Source: Promethearchaeota archaeon (GTDB taxonomy: Archaea; Asgardarchaeota; Lokiarchaeia; Sigynarchaeales; SOKP01). Taken from it: 9,200 nucleotides of DNA. This document shows, in pieces, positions 1-6,783 of the stretch. A model generated the notes under the pieces. It searched no databases. It had not been told where the DNA came from and worked only from the letters and a program-made list of their open reading frames with translations. Where the stretch lies: NCBI GenBank assembly GCA_019894875.1, contig JAGXNR010000103.1, forward strand, positions 1 to 9,200. Direction: 5' to 3'. The position numbers and the translations under genes are program-made. Position 1 is the stretch's first letter; the number at the start of each line of letters is the position of its first letter.

Positions 1-23
1 CGTCAGATGTGTATAAGAGACAG
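1..23 (+). other. Nextera/Tn5 transposase adapter remnant (not genomic)
   Basis: Bases 5-23 read AGATGTGTATAAGAGACAG, the 19-base Tn5 mosaic end used in Nextera libraries, and the preceding CGTC matches the adapter bases that come before it in the Read 1 oligonucleotide. This is untrimmed library sequence assembled onto the contig end. Biological sequence begins at about base 24. Any reading frame that runs into bases 1-23 is meaningless there. Confidence 0.97.
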
Positions 24-25
24 CA

Positions 26-433
26 GTTAAGCATATGCTAGAAAAGATTTCTCCTCCTTCTCATGGATTGACTGTTCCTTATGCGGGTGATACTTTCTTT
101 AGTGGAGCGTCTACTACTACCCCTGTATTAATAAAAGAAGAAGTTCCTTCTAACATAAAGCGTTTAAGTGACTTAGAGGTCCAACAAATAGGTGAAAGTA
201 TTTTGTCTGATACAAAAGCTATTTTTGAAGAAGTACAAGTACCTGCTAAAACTCATTTGGTTACAAAAGATTATCCTGAGGATTTTATCAGAAGGATGGT
301 AAAAAAAAAGAAATTCGATCTTGTTGTTGTAGGTATTAAGGGAGTTCATTCAAAGTTAAGCCAAATATTTTTAGGATCTGTCGCAGAAAATGTCGTGAAA
401 AATACTTCTTGTGATGTTCTGGTAATTAGATAA
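26..433 (+). CDS. Universal stress protein (UspA family), 5'-truncated
   Basis: This is a C-terminal part of a UspA-fold (alpha/beta, Rossmann-like) nucleotide-binding stress protein, probably cytosolic. The end of the protein reads FDLVVVGIKGVHSK...FLGSVAENVV...CDVLVIR, which is the family's last beta-strand, glycine-rich ATP-binding loop and final strand. The family loop is usually G-x2-G-x9-G-S/T; here ten residues separate the second glycine from GS (bases 332-379). The nearest ATG is at 35, but the frame stays open upstream (Val-Lys-His before that Met) to the adapter. About 40-45 residues expected at the N-terminus, including the first strand and its nucleotide-contacting Asp, are missing. 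I therefore treat ATG 35 as internal and the gene as cut by the contig end. It converges on the GH57 gene, with 9 bases between the stop codons. Confidence 0.85.
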   Translation, partial: VKHMLEKISPPSHGLTVPYAGDTFFSGASTTTPVLIKEEVPSNIKRLSDLEVQQIGESILSDTKAIFEEVQVPAKTHLVTKDYPEDFIRRMVKKKKFDLVVVGIKGVHSKLSQIFLGSVAENVVKNTSCDVLVIR

Positions 434-442
434 AAATTAAAT

Positions 443-2032
443 TCATCTTTTTTTAAAATAGTTAATATTCACATCTTGAAAGCAAGAGTCAATCGATTCA
501 ATTTCTTCTAACTCATGATAGTTGATTCTATTTGGGTCATTGAAATTTTTCGCAATCCATAATAATTTAAGAAATCGTTGATGATGATGATGAAACCTCT
601 GATTAGCGTATTCTTTTGCTTGTTCAGTATAAAGGAGAAAGGGCCAATCACTTCCTTCCATTAATAATAATTCTCGAGCTATTTGTTTTAGTATCCTTGA
701 TTCCCAATCATTAGGTTTTGGATTGTTCTCTAAGATTTCCTCAAATTCTCTTACTGAACCATTAATATACGGCCATAACCAACCATGATCAGGATTTTTC
801 CAGACTCTAAAGTCACCACCTTCTCCCCAACTACTCTCTTTCATTCTAATCACTGAAAATTTTTCTTTAAATTTAAACACATAATCTGATAGTGATATGC
901 ATTCAATCTCTTTATCAACGGATAGAATCTCAATAATAGACTTTACCCAAGCAACACCTTCCGCCCACCAATGCCCATATAGCTCGAAGTCTGTAGGGAG
1001 AATTACAATACCACTCTCACTAAAATTGTTAGAGAAATCATGTAATTCTTCTTTTACTAAAGAGAGAAAATGGTGAGCATGACTATCAACCGATTCCTGT
1101 GCTTTTTCTATGTCATATAATTCTTTTTCATTATAGCTTAAAGATTTATTAGTAATACGGTGATAGCGTAACCCAGAATCATGATCTTTTTTATGAAATT
1201 CTCGATAGTAATCATTACCAGGATATCCAATTTTAGCATCCCATACTTGTCTGCTAATAGTTTTATTTCTCCCAAAAACCGAAAGACCTGTTTCTAATTT
1301 ATAACCAAAATTTGTATTTAACCCAATATTATTTTTCTGTTCAAAAATTTCGGAGGTAAGGATCCCATGAGAATCAACAAAAAAATATTCAATACCAGAA
1401 TTATTTAACCAGTAATCAATACTTTCTCGAAACTCATTACCTTTATATTCTCTTGGTCGATAAGCACATTCAGGGAGCCATATTCCTTTTGGTTCTTGTT
1501 TGAAATATTGTTTATAAGCGTCTACAGCTAATTGAATTTGAGAAAAGATACCTGAATCGCTCTCAAAAAGAGGTAAAAAACCGTGGGTTGCTCCACAAGT
1601 TATTAATTCAACCATTCCTTCATCTTGAAGCCATTTAAAAGATCCTAAAATATCTCTATAATAATTATGATAAAATGTATCTAAAACGTGCTTAAAGTTT
1701 TTTAAATGAAATTCTGCTATTACTTTCTGCACAGGATGGTTTTCGAATTTTTTTATATCATTTTTTGCTCTTGAAATTAGGTCTTCCATATATTCTGAAA
1801 ATCGCTGTTTCATGTACTCATCTGCTAATTGTTCAGCTAATATGGGCGTAATATTTATCGTGATGGCTGTCTTTAAACCTTCTGCTTTCAATTCTCTTAA
1901 AATATTTAGCATAGGAATATAGGTCTCATTCATGGCTTCCATAAGCCATTCTTCTCCAGCAGGCCAAACTCCTGATTTCTTACACCATGGTATATGTCCA
2001 TGTAGGACTAAACCGAAATAACCTATGCTCAT
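443..2032 (-). CDS. GH57 family alpha-glucan branching-type enzyme
   Basis: This is probably a retaining 1,4-alpha-glucan branching enzyme of glycoside hydrolase family 57 (the type with a TIM-like (beta/alpha)7 barrel found in archaea and thermophilic bacteria), acting on glycogen-like glucan in the cytosol. All family landmarks are visible in the 529 residues. Region 1 is HGHIP (11-15) followed by a typical GEEWL...ETYIP stretch. Region 2 is CGATHGFLP (146-154). Region 3 is WLPECAY (185-191) with the expected nucleophile Glu188. Region 4 is PTDFELYGHWW (346-356) with the expected acid/base Asp348. The C-terminal part has SSWGEGGD (400-407) and a helical segment around WPFLLYTEQAKEYANQRF (463-480). 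Length fits the family. No signal peptide is seen. The start is ATG directly before the barrel strand; no good Shine-Dalgarno sequence precedes it. It lies downstream of a nucleotide-sugar pyrophosphorylase gene, which supports polysaccharide synthesis. An amylase or glucanotransferase activity cannot be excluded from sequence alone. Confidence 0.9.
   Translation of the reverse strand: MSIGYFGLVLHGHIPWCKKSGVWPAGEEWLMEAMNETYIPMLNILRELKAEGLKTAITINITPILAEQLADEYMKQRFSEYMEDLISRAKNDIKKFENHPVQKVIAEFHLKNFKHVLDTFYHNYYRDILGSFKWLQDEGMVELITCGATHGFLPLFESDSGIFSQIQLAVDAYKQYFKQEPKGIWLPECAYRPREYKGNEFRESIDYWLNNSGIEYFFVDSHGILTSEIFEQKNNIGLNTNFGYKLETGLSVFGRNKTISRQVWDAKIGYPGNDYYREFHKKDHDSGLRYHRITNKSLSYNEKELYDIEKAQESVDSHAHHFLSLVKEELHDFSNNFSESGIVILPTDFELYGHWWAEGVAWVKSIIEILSVDKEIECISLSDYVFKFKEKFSVIRMKESSWGEGGDFRVWKNPDHGWLWPYINGSVREFEEILENNPKPNDWESRILKQIARELLLMEGSDWPFLLYTEQAKEYANQRFHHHHQRFLKLLWIAKNFNDPNRINYHELEEIESIDSCFQDVNINYFKKR
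448..454 (+). terminator. Poly-T terminator after the universal stress protein gene
   Basis: Seven consecutive T start 15 bases past the TAA stop at 431-433. Archaeal RNA polymerase terminates at T-rich tracts in the non-template strand without a hairpin. The tract lies inside the 3' end of the opposing GH57 gene, where it encodes the Lys-Lys-Arg end of that protein. Confidence 0.5.
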
Positions 2033-2136
2033 TGCTTATAAACAAATGTAAAATCATTATTATTAATATCTATTTCATAGGAATATTCAATGTTGTTAGA
2101 CTTGAATATGTGAACTAATTTTTAAAATGACTCGGT

Positions 2137-2144
2137 AAAAAAAA
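2137..2144 (-). terminator. Poly-T terminator after the nucleotidyltransferase gene
   Basis: Eight A on the plus strand give T8 on the minus strand, beginning 4 bases past the nucleotidyltransferase stop codon. This is a typical archaeal hairpin-less terminator. It argues that the GH57 gene downstream may have its own promoter or depend on read-through. Confidence 0.5.
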
Positions 2145-2147
2145 GTA

Positions 2148-3296
2148 TTAACGAGTTGAGCCCATTTCTAAAGCTTCGTTTCTAATTTGAGAATTACTAC
2201 TAATTTTACAATTTGGTGCAACTACAGCTTTGTCTAAAACGACATTTTCACCAATATCACAATCATTACAGACAATACTATCTGTAATTATACAGCCTGC
2301 TCCAACTTTTATATTGTCCCACAATACACTCTTTTCAATCATAGTATCTTCTCCGATTATAACGTTTTGTCCAATTGAAGTGAGTTCTTTAATACGTACT
2401 CGATTTTCTAGTTTAACAAATTCTCCAAAACAAGTCGGTCTATCAATTATTATATTTTGGCCAGAATTAATCACTCCCATTACATAAATTCCATCATATT
2501 CTACACCGTTCGGTAAAACTGGCCATGCATATTTTCGAAGTAAATCCCAATTTGCCCATAAATATGTCGTAGAATTTCCGGCATCCATCCAATAATAATT
2601 TTTAACAAATCCATATAGATCGTACCTGTTTTCAAGAAGATAAGGAAAGACCTCACCCCCGAAATCCATTAGATTTGTCTCATGAAGAATGTTTTCAATT
2701 TCTTTCTTAAAACAATAGATCCCCGTATTTATTATATTAGTGTGAAGAAACAAATCTGCCCTTTGAGACATACTGCTTACATATAACTCCATAGGTGCGG
2801 GTTTTTCCAAAAAAAGGTATATCTTACGCTTCTTATCTAAGAGAACTACTCCATACTGAGAGGTATGGCTATCAACGGTTTTCATAGAAATAGTGGCTAA
2901 CCCCTCCTTCTCTGAGTGGAAAGTCATAAATTCCTTTATAGGGAGATTGGTGACTAAATCACCCATAGATACAACTACATTAGTTGAATCTACATAATCT
3001 GTCAATAGTCTATATGCATCTGCTGTTCCTTTACTATCTTGAACCTCACATTCCAGTTCTACATCGCCTAATCTATCACGCGTCCACGTTTTTTTCAGGT
3101 AATCCTTCAATAGATCCCCCTGATAAGCTAAAGCAACAACAATATGTTTAATATCAGCATAAACTAAATGAGCAATTGAATAGTCAATCATAGGTACATT
3201 GGTTACCTTAACTAGTGGTTTTGGAATTAAAGAGGTCAAAGGCATCAAACGCTTACCTTTACCACCAGCAAGGATAATAGCAGACCATTCTCTCAA
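2148..3296 (-). CDS. NDP-sugar pyrophosphorylase with C-terminal left-handed beta-helix
   Basis: This enzyme is predicted to make an NDP-sugar from a sugar-1-phosphate and an NTP, releasing pyrophosphate. The 382 residues split in two. Residues 5-255 are a GT-A nucleotidyltransferase domain: LAGGKGKRL (9-17) with Lys26-Pro27 as the signature, GTADA (90-94), the metal-site GD (112-113), LEKP (163-166), NTGIY (190-194) and YWMDAG (235-240). From about residue 270 to 375, isoleucine/valine-rich hexapeptide repeats (for example IGQNVIIGEDTMI) predict a left-handed parallel beta-helix like those of GlgC, GlmU and GDP-mannose pyrophosphorylase. The substrate cannot be read from sequence; glucose-1-phosphate fits the neighbouring branching enzyme, but mannose-1-phosphate is also plausible. 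The start codon is TTG: no ATG or GTG lies in frame before the upstream stop, and GAGAGA sits 6 bases before it. A TATA-like box lies about 35 bases upstream. Confidence 0.88.
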   Translation of the reverse strand: MREWSAIILAGGKGKRLMPLTSLIPKPLVKVTNVPMIDYSIAHLVYADIKHIVVALAYQGDLLKDYLKKTWTRDRLGDVELECEVQDSKGTADAYRLLTDYVDSTNVVVSMGDLVTNLPIKEFMTFHSEKEGLATISMKTVDSHTSQYGVVLLDKKRKIYLFLEKPAPMELYVSSMSQRADLFLHTNIINTGIYCFKKEIENILHETNLMDFGGEVFPYLLENRYDLYGFVKNYYWMDAGNSTTYLWANWDLLRKYAWPVLPNGVEYDGIYVMGVINSGQNIIIDRPTCFGEFVKLENRVRIKELTSIGQNVIIGEDTMIEKSVLWDNIKVGAGCIITDSIVCNDCDIGENVVLDKAVVAPNCKISSNSQIRNEALEMGSTR

Positions 3297-3324
3297 AATG
3301 AATCTCTCAAAAATAATTTCATGT

Positions 3325-3336
3325 AATATATAAAAT
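3325..3336 (-). promoter_or_regulatory. TATA-like box upstream of the nucleotidyltransferase gene
   Basis: On the minus strand the sequence TTTTATATATTA lies about 30-40 bases before the TTG start. TATA-to-start-site spacing in archaea is about 25 bases, so transcription would begin near 3305 with a leader of roughly 8-10 bases containing GAGAGA. Base composition here is AT-rich, so chance matches are common. Confidence 0.4.
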
Positions 3337-3366
3337 TAAGTCGATTTAAATGTAATTTTCATTGAA

Positions 3367-3384
3367 ATTTAAAATTTTTTAAAT
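3367..3384. repeat. 18-base AT-only inverted repeat between the GalT-like and nucleotidyltransferase genes
   Basis: ATTTAAAA, a two-base TT spacer, and TTTTAAAT form a perfect inverted repeat. It lies upstream of the TATA-like box of the nucleotidyltransferase gene. A pyrimidine-rich stretch on the minus strand (3381-3400) overlaps its end and could contribute to termination of the GalT-like gene. It could be a regulator site, but in such AT-rich DNA it may be chance. Confidence 0.25.
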
Positions 3385-3457
3385 AAAAGGAAAAGAAGAA
3401 TGTATATCTAAGGTTTTAGATTATTCATGTATTTTAAAAGCAATTAGCTTAAGTTTT

Positions 3458-4690
3458 TTATTTAAGATATTTCTCTAACGATTTTCGAATTTCCCGAGCA
3501 GCTATATGTGGTAATTTTCTGGCGACCCGCATATCATCTGCCATTTCAGCACCTCCAATGATCTCATGAGGAATGATATCTGCAAACATATGAAAATCGG
3601 CATCATAACCATATGGACAGCAGTTAAACAAAATATTACGATTTTTGTCTATCTCTATATCATCTAGTGCTTGAAAAATGATTTTTAGAGCATGAGCGAG
3701 ATCTTCGATTTGATTTATCTTTAGTTGGGAGAATCTTCTAATATGCTCTGTTGGATGAAACCGGATGTGATAATTTCTTACAGGACTTCCTGTAGTATAA
3801 AAAGTCCAGAATTCCGTATTTAATATGATACGGTCTGTGTCTCCATGAGTAGTTCGGCAAAGATGACAATCATCACCCATTTCTTTAAAAGCTTGGAGAT
3901 AACCTTCTAATCGACCTCCATGTCCATCCATATTTAAATCAATATAAGTCTGACTGTGAATTCTTGGTTGAGAGCCACCAACTTTTGTCCCTATATTAAA
4001 AAACGGCATGCATGGAATATCGTAATAATCTCTATTAATTGCTTCTTCAACACAGTATAGTATTGCTGCTTTCATCGAAAGAAAAATACCAAATAATACA
4101 TCAGTTGGTATCAAATTAAAACACAGAGAAGGATAAAAATGTCTAGAGATAGTAACTAAATTAATACCCATAGAAAGCTTCAATTGAGAAGGTAATTTAT
4201 CTTTTATATCTTGTTCAACTTCGGAATCTACAATACGCGCCATAGAGGGATATCTATTAATTAAAGTAAGGGCCTTATTTACCTCCGGTACCTTTTCAAT
4301 ATGGTGTGGTGTTCCTAAAAAAGGATTATCTCGTCTCATCTCATCTTGACCAACTATAATAGTAAATCCATCGCCAACGGGTAATCCCAAATCATTATAA
4401 ACTTGTTCTCCTTCTGCCACTGAAGAAAATACATCCAGATGCTTTTTCAGGACCTTTTCTGAACAGTCATCGAATTCTTTTTCTTCCCCCTCTGTTTTAA
4501 ATCCTTTAGGTCTTGTACCTCGGATAGGGGATATATATGAATAATGACCATAATATCTTACTCGTCCTTCTCGAAGGCCAAAATCTTCTGAAGTAATCTT
4601 TACTGTTGAGAGTGGGTCCCACCGCTTAATTGGTAAATCAAATGTTGTTTTTCCCTCCCAGTTTTCTTTATTGATAATCCCCCACTCCAT
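3458..4690 (-). CDS. GalT-like hexose-1-phosphate nucleotidylyltransferase (HIT superfamily)
   Basis: This is a member of the galactose-1-phosphate uridylyltransferase branch of the HIT superfamily, expected to move a nucleotidyl group between a nucleotide sugar and a hexose-1-phosphate through a histidine intermediate. The 410 residues follow GalT order: RWDPLS (23-28) and ISPIRGTRP (53-61) match the GalT opening; INRYPSM (144-150) matches the NRYPA segment; GGSQPRIHSQ (238-247) is the active-site loop; CHLC (275-278) matches the CxxC that follows it; NYHIRFHP (306-313) and DFHMFADIIP (365-374) are the second-half strands. Two things are odd. The first His of the usual HPH is Arg243, although the nucleophile position His245 is kept. 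The N-terminal CxxC zinc site of classical GalT is absent. The length exceeds the usual roughly 350. It starts with ATG, and the 161-base gap to the next gene suggests loose coupling. The exact substrate is uncertain; ADP-glucose-type transferases are an alternative. Confidence 0.8.
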   Translation of the reverse strand: MEWGIINKENWEGKTTFDLPIKRWDPLSTVKITSEDFGLREGRVRYYGHYSYISPIRGTRPKGFKTEGEEKEFDDCSEKVLKKHLDVFSSVAEGEQVYNDLGLPVGDGFTIIVGQDEMRRDNPFLGTPHHIEKVPEVNKALTLINRYPSMARIVDSEVEQDIKDKLPSQLKLSMGINLVTISRHFYPSLCFNLIPTDVLFGIFLSMKAAILYCVEEAINRDYYDIPCMPFFNIGTKVGGSQPRIHSQTYIDLNMDGHGGRLEGYLQAFKEMGDDCHLCRTTHGDTDRIILNTEFWTFYTTGSPVRNYHIRFHPTEHIRRFSQLKINQIEDLAHALKIIFQALDDIEIDKNRNILFNCCPYGYDADFHMFADIIPHEIIGGAEMADDMRVARKLPHIAAREIRKSLEKYLK

Positions 4691-4868
4691 AAACTTAGTT
4701 TTGTATGTTTCTTTTTTCGAGTCTTTTTTTGTACTAGGAATGAAAATTACCTCTAAATTTGATTCAATCTATATTATACCTTAGAATTTAATGCTATAAT
4801 CTTATTTAATTCTTACTGAAATAACCTATCACATAAAGAAGAAAAGCAAAAATGTTATAATAATAAAC

Positions 4869-4912
4869 AAAAAAAGAAAATGAGGAAAGATTAATACCTT
4901 CTAATAAAAAAA
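4869..4912 (-). terminator. Double poly-T terminator after the ribbon-helix-helix gene
   Basis: On the minus strand two T7 tracts (4906-4912 and 4869-4875) begin 13 and 50 bases beyond the stop codon of the small regulator gene. Successive T tracts are typical of archaeal termination. The rest of 4691-4868 is AT-rich and shows only possible promoter elements for the GalT-like gene, such as TATAATATAG on the minus strand near 4770-4780. Confidence 0.45.
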
Positions 4913-4925
4913 TCCATTGAAAGTT

Positions 4926-5216
4926 TTAATACTCAAGCCTCTTAACTATTTTATAGGTTTTGAACTCTCGAACAGGTTCATTATTTTCATCCATTTTCTC
5001 AACTGGTACCCTTACAAAGTTCTTATCATCAAGTTTCTCAATTTCAACTTCTTTATATTTAATCATTTCGTTCGCCATTCTTAACTCTTTTATCAAGAAT
5101 TCACGAACCGCACAACGGATAAGTTCAGATCTAGATGGGTATAATCCATTTTCCCCAATTAATCTCTCAATACTCTCGAGATAAGATTCTGGTATATTAA
5201 CAGTGACTATTTTCAA
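4926..5216 (-). CDS. Ribbon-helix-helix (CopG/MetJ-type) DNA-binding protein
   Basis: This is a small probable transcription regulator. With the TTG start the protein has 96 residues and begins MKIVTVNIPESYLESIERL, an RHH beta-strand (IVTVNIP) followed by two helices (SYLESIERLIGE, then SRSELIRCAVREFLIKEL) linked by the family's GLYPSRSE turn. A C-terminal extension rich in charged residues (VRVPVEKMDEN...YKIVKRLEY) follows, as in several archaeal RHH proteins. RHH proteins bind DNA as dimers through the paired strands. Start choice: a longer reading from ATG at 5231 is possible, but that ATG runs straight into AGGAGA, a strong Shine-Dalgarno sequence placed 6 bases before TTG 5216, and the extra residues MRRNN precede the domain. 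No partner gene overlaps it; the target is unknown, and self-regulation is plausible. Confidence 0.85.
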   Translation of the reverse strand: MKIVTVNIPESYLESIERLIGENGLYPSRSELIRCAVREFLIKELRMANEMIKYKEVEIEKLDDKNFVRVPVEKMDENNEPVREFKTYKIVKRLEY

Positions 5217-5222
5217 ATTATT

Positions 5223-5228
5223 TCTCCT
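5223..5228 (-). promoter_or_regulatory. Shine-Dalgarno sequence deciding the RHH gene start
   Basis: AGGAGA on the minus strand ends 6 bases before TTG 5216. It lies within codons 2 and 3 of the alternative ATG reading, which would leave that ATG without any ribosome site. This favours TTG as the main start. Confidence 0.6.
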
Positions 5229-5302
5229 CATTCAAAATTAAAATTCAGCATATTATCTAGAACTTTTTTTAAAACAATCGCCTTTAACCACAAGTTTTTT
5301 TA

Positions 5303-5333
5303 TATGATCTTTTATGATATGATAATATATAAA
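5303..5333 (-). promoter_or_regulatory. Possible promoter and operator of the RHH gene
   Basis: A TATA-like box TTTATATATTAT (5322-5333, minus strand) overlaps and is followed by three copies of ATCATA (plus-strand TATGAT at 5303-5308, 5313-5318 and 5318-5323), offset by 10 and 5 bases. Direct repeats about one helical turn apart suit cooperative binding of RHH dimers, and their place between TATA box and expected start site suits repression. The implied leader is about 88 bases. A nearer TATA-like run, TTTTAAAAAAAG (5264-5275), is an alternative. Both are inferences in AT-rich DNA. Confidence 0.25.
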
Positions 5334-5689
5334 CATTTTTTTTTATCTCATTAATATATTTAAAGCAAGACTAATTTGTCATGTTTTTCCAATACCAAAA
5401 TGTTTATTAATACATTAATTTTTTAAATGTTGCTATAATCCTCAAATTTAAAGACATTTTTATAGTTTTAATCTTATATATATGTGGTTAAAAAATGTTT
5501 AATTATTTTAAACTTGAGGTAATAAATTTCTAGAGAAATTCGATAAAAAACTAAAAACTTTTTATTTATTTATATAATATTAAACAATAATTCAATTCAA
5601 TTAAGTGATTATCTAACTAAAAATTCAATTGTATAAGATCTCGTCTGAAATTAATAATCTTTTTTTTCTAATGATATTATAATCATCAC
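5334..5689. other. Very AT-rich non-coding stretch
   Basis: No credible coding region, tRNA-like cloverleaf, long repeat or CRISPR unit is seen here. It holds the upstream region of the RHH gene and the downstream region of the dehydrogenase gene, both on the minus strand. Minus-strand T runs at about 5545-5557 could end dehydrogenase transcripts; a T run at 5659-5667 is on the plus strand and serves no visible gene. Confidence 0.6.
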
Positions 5690-6742
5690 TTAATATTCCT
5701 CATCCAAGTTAACAATGTTCATAAAATCGGTACGACCCAAAGCCATTCTCTTAATATTTTCAATAATTTCGTCCCATCTTAATAAATCGTTAAAGGGTGA
5801 ATATCCCCGATGTGGTGAAAGTATGATATTATCAAGTTTGTGAAACGGGAAATGAAATGGATATTTCCTTCCTTCTTCATCACTATTAGGAGTATAATCA
5901 TACCAGACATCAATAGCAGCTCCGGATATAATATTTTCTTTGAGAGAATCGTAGAGGCTTTCCTCATCAATTATTTCACCCCGAGCAACATTTATAACTA
6001 ACCCTTTCGTTCCTAAAAACTCTAACTCTTTTTTTCTTATTAAACCTTTTGTTTGGGATGTTAAAGGGATGGCGACAAACAGGATATCGCAAAATTTTAG
6101 AAACTCTGGAAGTTGAGAAAACTCAAATTTCTTTACCTTTATTGGGAGAGGTGATGTTTGCTTTTCCCAGTGTCTTCTTAAAATTGCAAACTCAACATTA
6201 AATCCCTGCAAAAATCGGTGGATTTTTTGGTTTATTGCACCATACCCCAGAAAACCAACCTTTTTAAATCGAAGTGGCAGAGATGGTGCCTCTTCATCTC
6301 CAGTTCTCCATTTACCTTCTTGCATCCATTGGTGATGAGGAATAATTTTATTCATAAGTGTTAGTAAAAGAGCTACAGCATGTTGAGCAACAAAATATGA
6401 ATTTCCATGTCCATTAATAAGCAAAACTTTTCTTTTTTCATTCTCCTTTCTAAACAGTTTTAGTAAAGGTTGTATACCTGCTCCAGGATTTATAAATAAC
6501 TTCATTTTTGGGGCTACAGAGAATAACTTCTCTGAGGGACGCCACCCTACTACAATATCTGCATCCTTAACAAGATTTGATAGACTTCTTTCCGAGGTTT
6601 TAGCAGAAAATAAGACTTTAATATTCTCGATGGGTTTCAATTTGTCCAAAATATACTCTTTCGCGGGTTCAGGTATATTTGAAACAAAACATACAGTAAT
6701 AAGCTTATCTTGCCTATCTTCTAAGTTGGTTGCGATTTTCAT
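5690..6742 (-). CDS. D-2-hydroxyacid dehydrogenase family protein, divergent active site
   Basis: This belongs to the NAD(P)-dependent D-isomer-specific 2-hydroxyacid dehydrogenases (phosphoglycerate dehydrogenase and relatives), a soluble oxidoreductase family. In the 350-residue product, residues 14-120 form the flavodoxin-like substrate half and about 121-310 the Rossmann half. Visible motifs are VGFLGYGAINQ (162-172), the cofactor loop with Asn in place of the third glycine; VINVARGEIIDEESL (249-263) with catalytic Arg254; and SPHRG (309-313) with catalytic His311. The usual catalytic Glu of the DVFxxEP segment is absent: the same place reads DVWYDYTP (278-285). A longer reading from ATG 6787 adds MIFINIIYYYFKNTI, but those codons contain the TATA box, so ATG 6742 is preferred. 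The gene is divergent from the zinc-ribbon gene. The substrate is unknown. Confidence 0.82.
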   Translation of the reverse strand: MKIATNLEDRQDKLITVCFVSNIPEPAKEYILDKLKPIENIKVLFSAKTSERSLSNLVKDADIVVGWRPSEKLFSVAPKMKLFINPGAGIQPLLKLFRKENEKRKVLLINGHGNSYFVAQHAVALLLTLMNKIIPHHQWMQEGKWRTGDEEAPSLPLRFKKVGFLGYGAINQKIHRFLQGFNVEFAILRRHWEKQTSPLPIKVKKFEFSQLPEFLKFCDILFVAIPLTSQTKGLIRKKELEFLGTKGLVINVARGEIIDEESLYDSLKENIISGAAIDVWYDYTPNSDEEGRKYPFHFPFHKLDNIILSPHRGYSPFNDLLRWDEIIENIKRMALGRTDFMNIVNLDEEY

Positions 6743-6773
6743 AATTGTATTTTTAAAGTAGTAATATATTATA

Positions 6774-6783
6774 TTTATAAATA
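6774..6783. promoter_or_regulatory. Shared palindromic TATA box between divergent genes
   Basis: TTTATAAATA contains the palindrome TTTATAAA (6774-6781), readable as a TATA box on both strands. It lies 35 bases from the dehydrogenase ATG (minus) and about 46 bases from the zinc-ribbon gene TTG (plus). With a spacing of about 25 bases to the start site, leaders would be roughly 10 and 20 bases. No other strong TATA box is seen in this short gap, so one element may serve both genes. Confidence 0.55.

Noticed and set aside
581..592. Run of four histidines in the GH57 protein (RFHHHHQRF)
   Set aside because: It could be mistaken for an engineered His tag, but it is internal, in the helical C-terminal part, and in a natural His-rich family segment.
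2230..2487. 85-codon plus-strand reading frame
   Set aside because: It lies wholly opposite the beta-helix repeats of the nucleotidyltransferase; its Ser/Ile/Thr-rich product is the mirror of those repeats and shows no motif of its own.
4960..5184. 74-codon plus-strand reading frame
   Set aside because: It is antisense to the RHH gene; the Ser/Phe/Leu-rich product is typical of a shadow frame.
5334..5689. Possible small RNA, tRNA or CRISPR in the long AT-rich gap
   Set aside because: No cloverleaf, no regularly spaced repeat and no GC-rich structured core; only T and A runs expected from base composition.
5779..5970. 63-codon minus-strand reading frame
   Set aside because: It overlaps the dehydrogenase gene in another frame; no ribosome site or recognisable domain.
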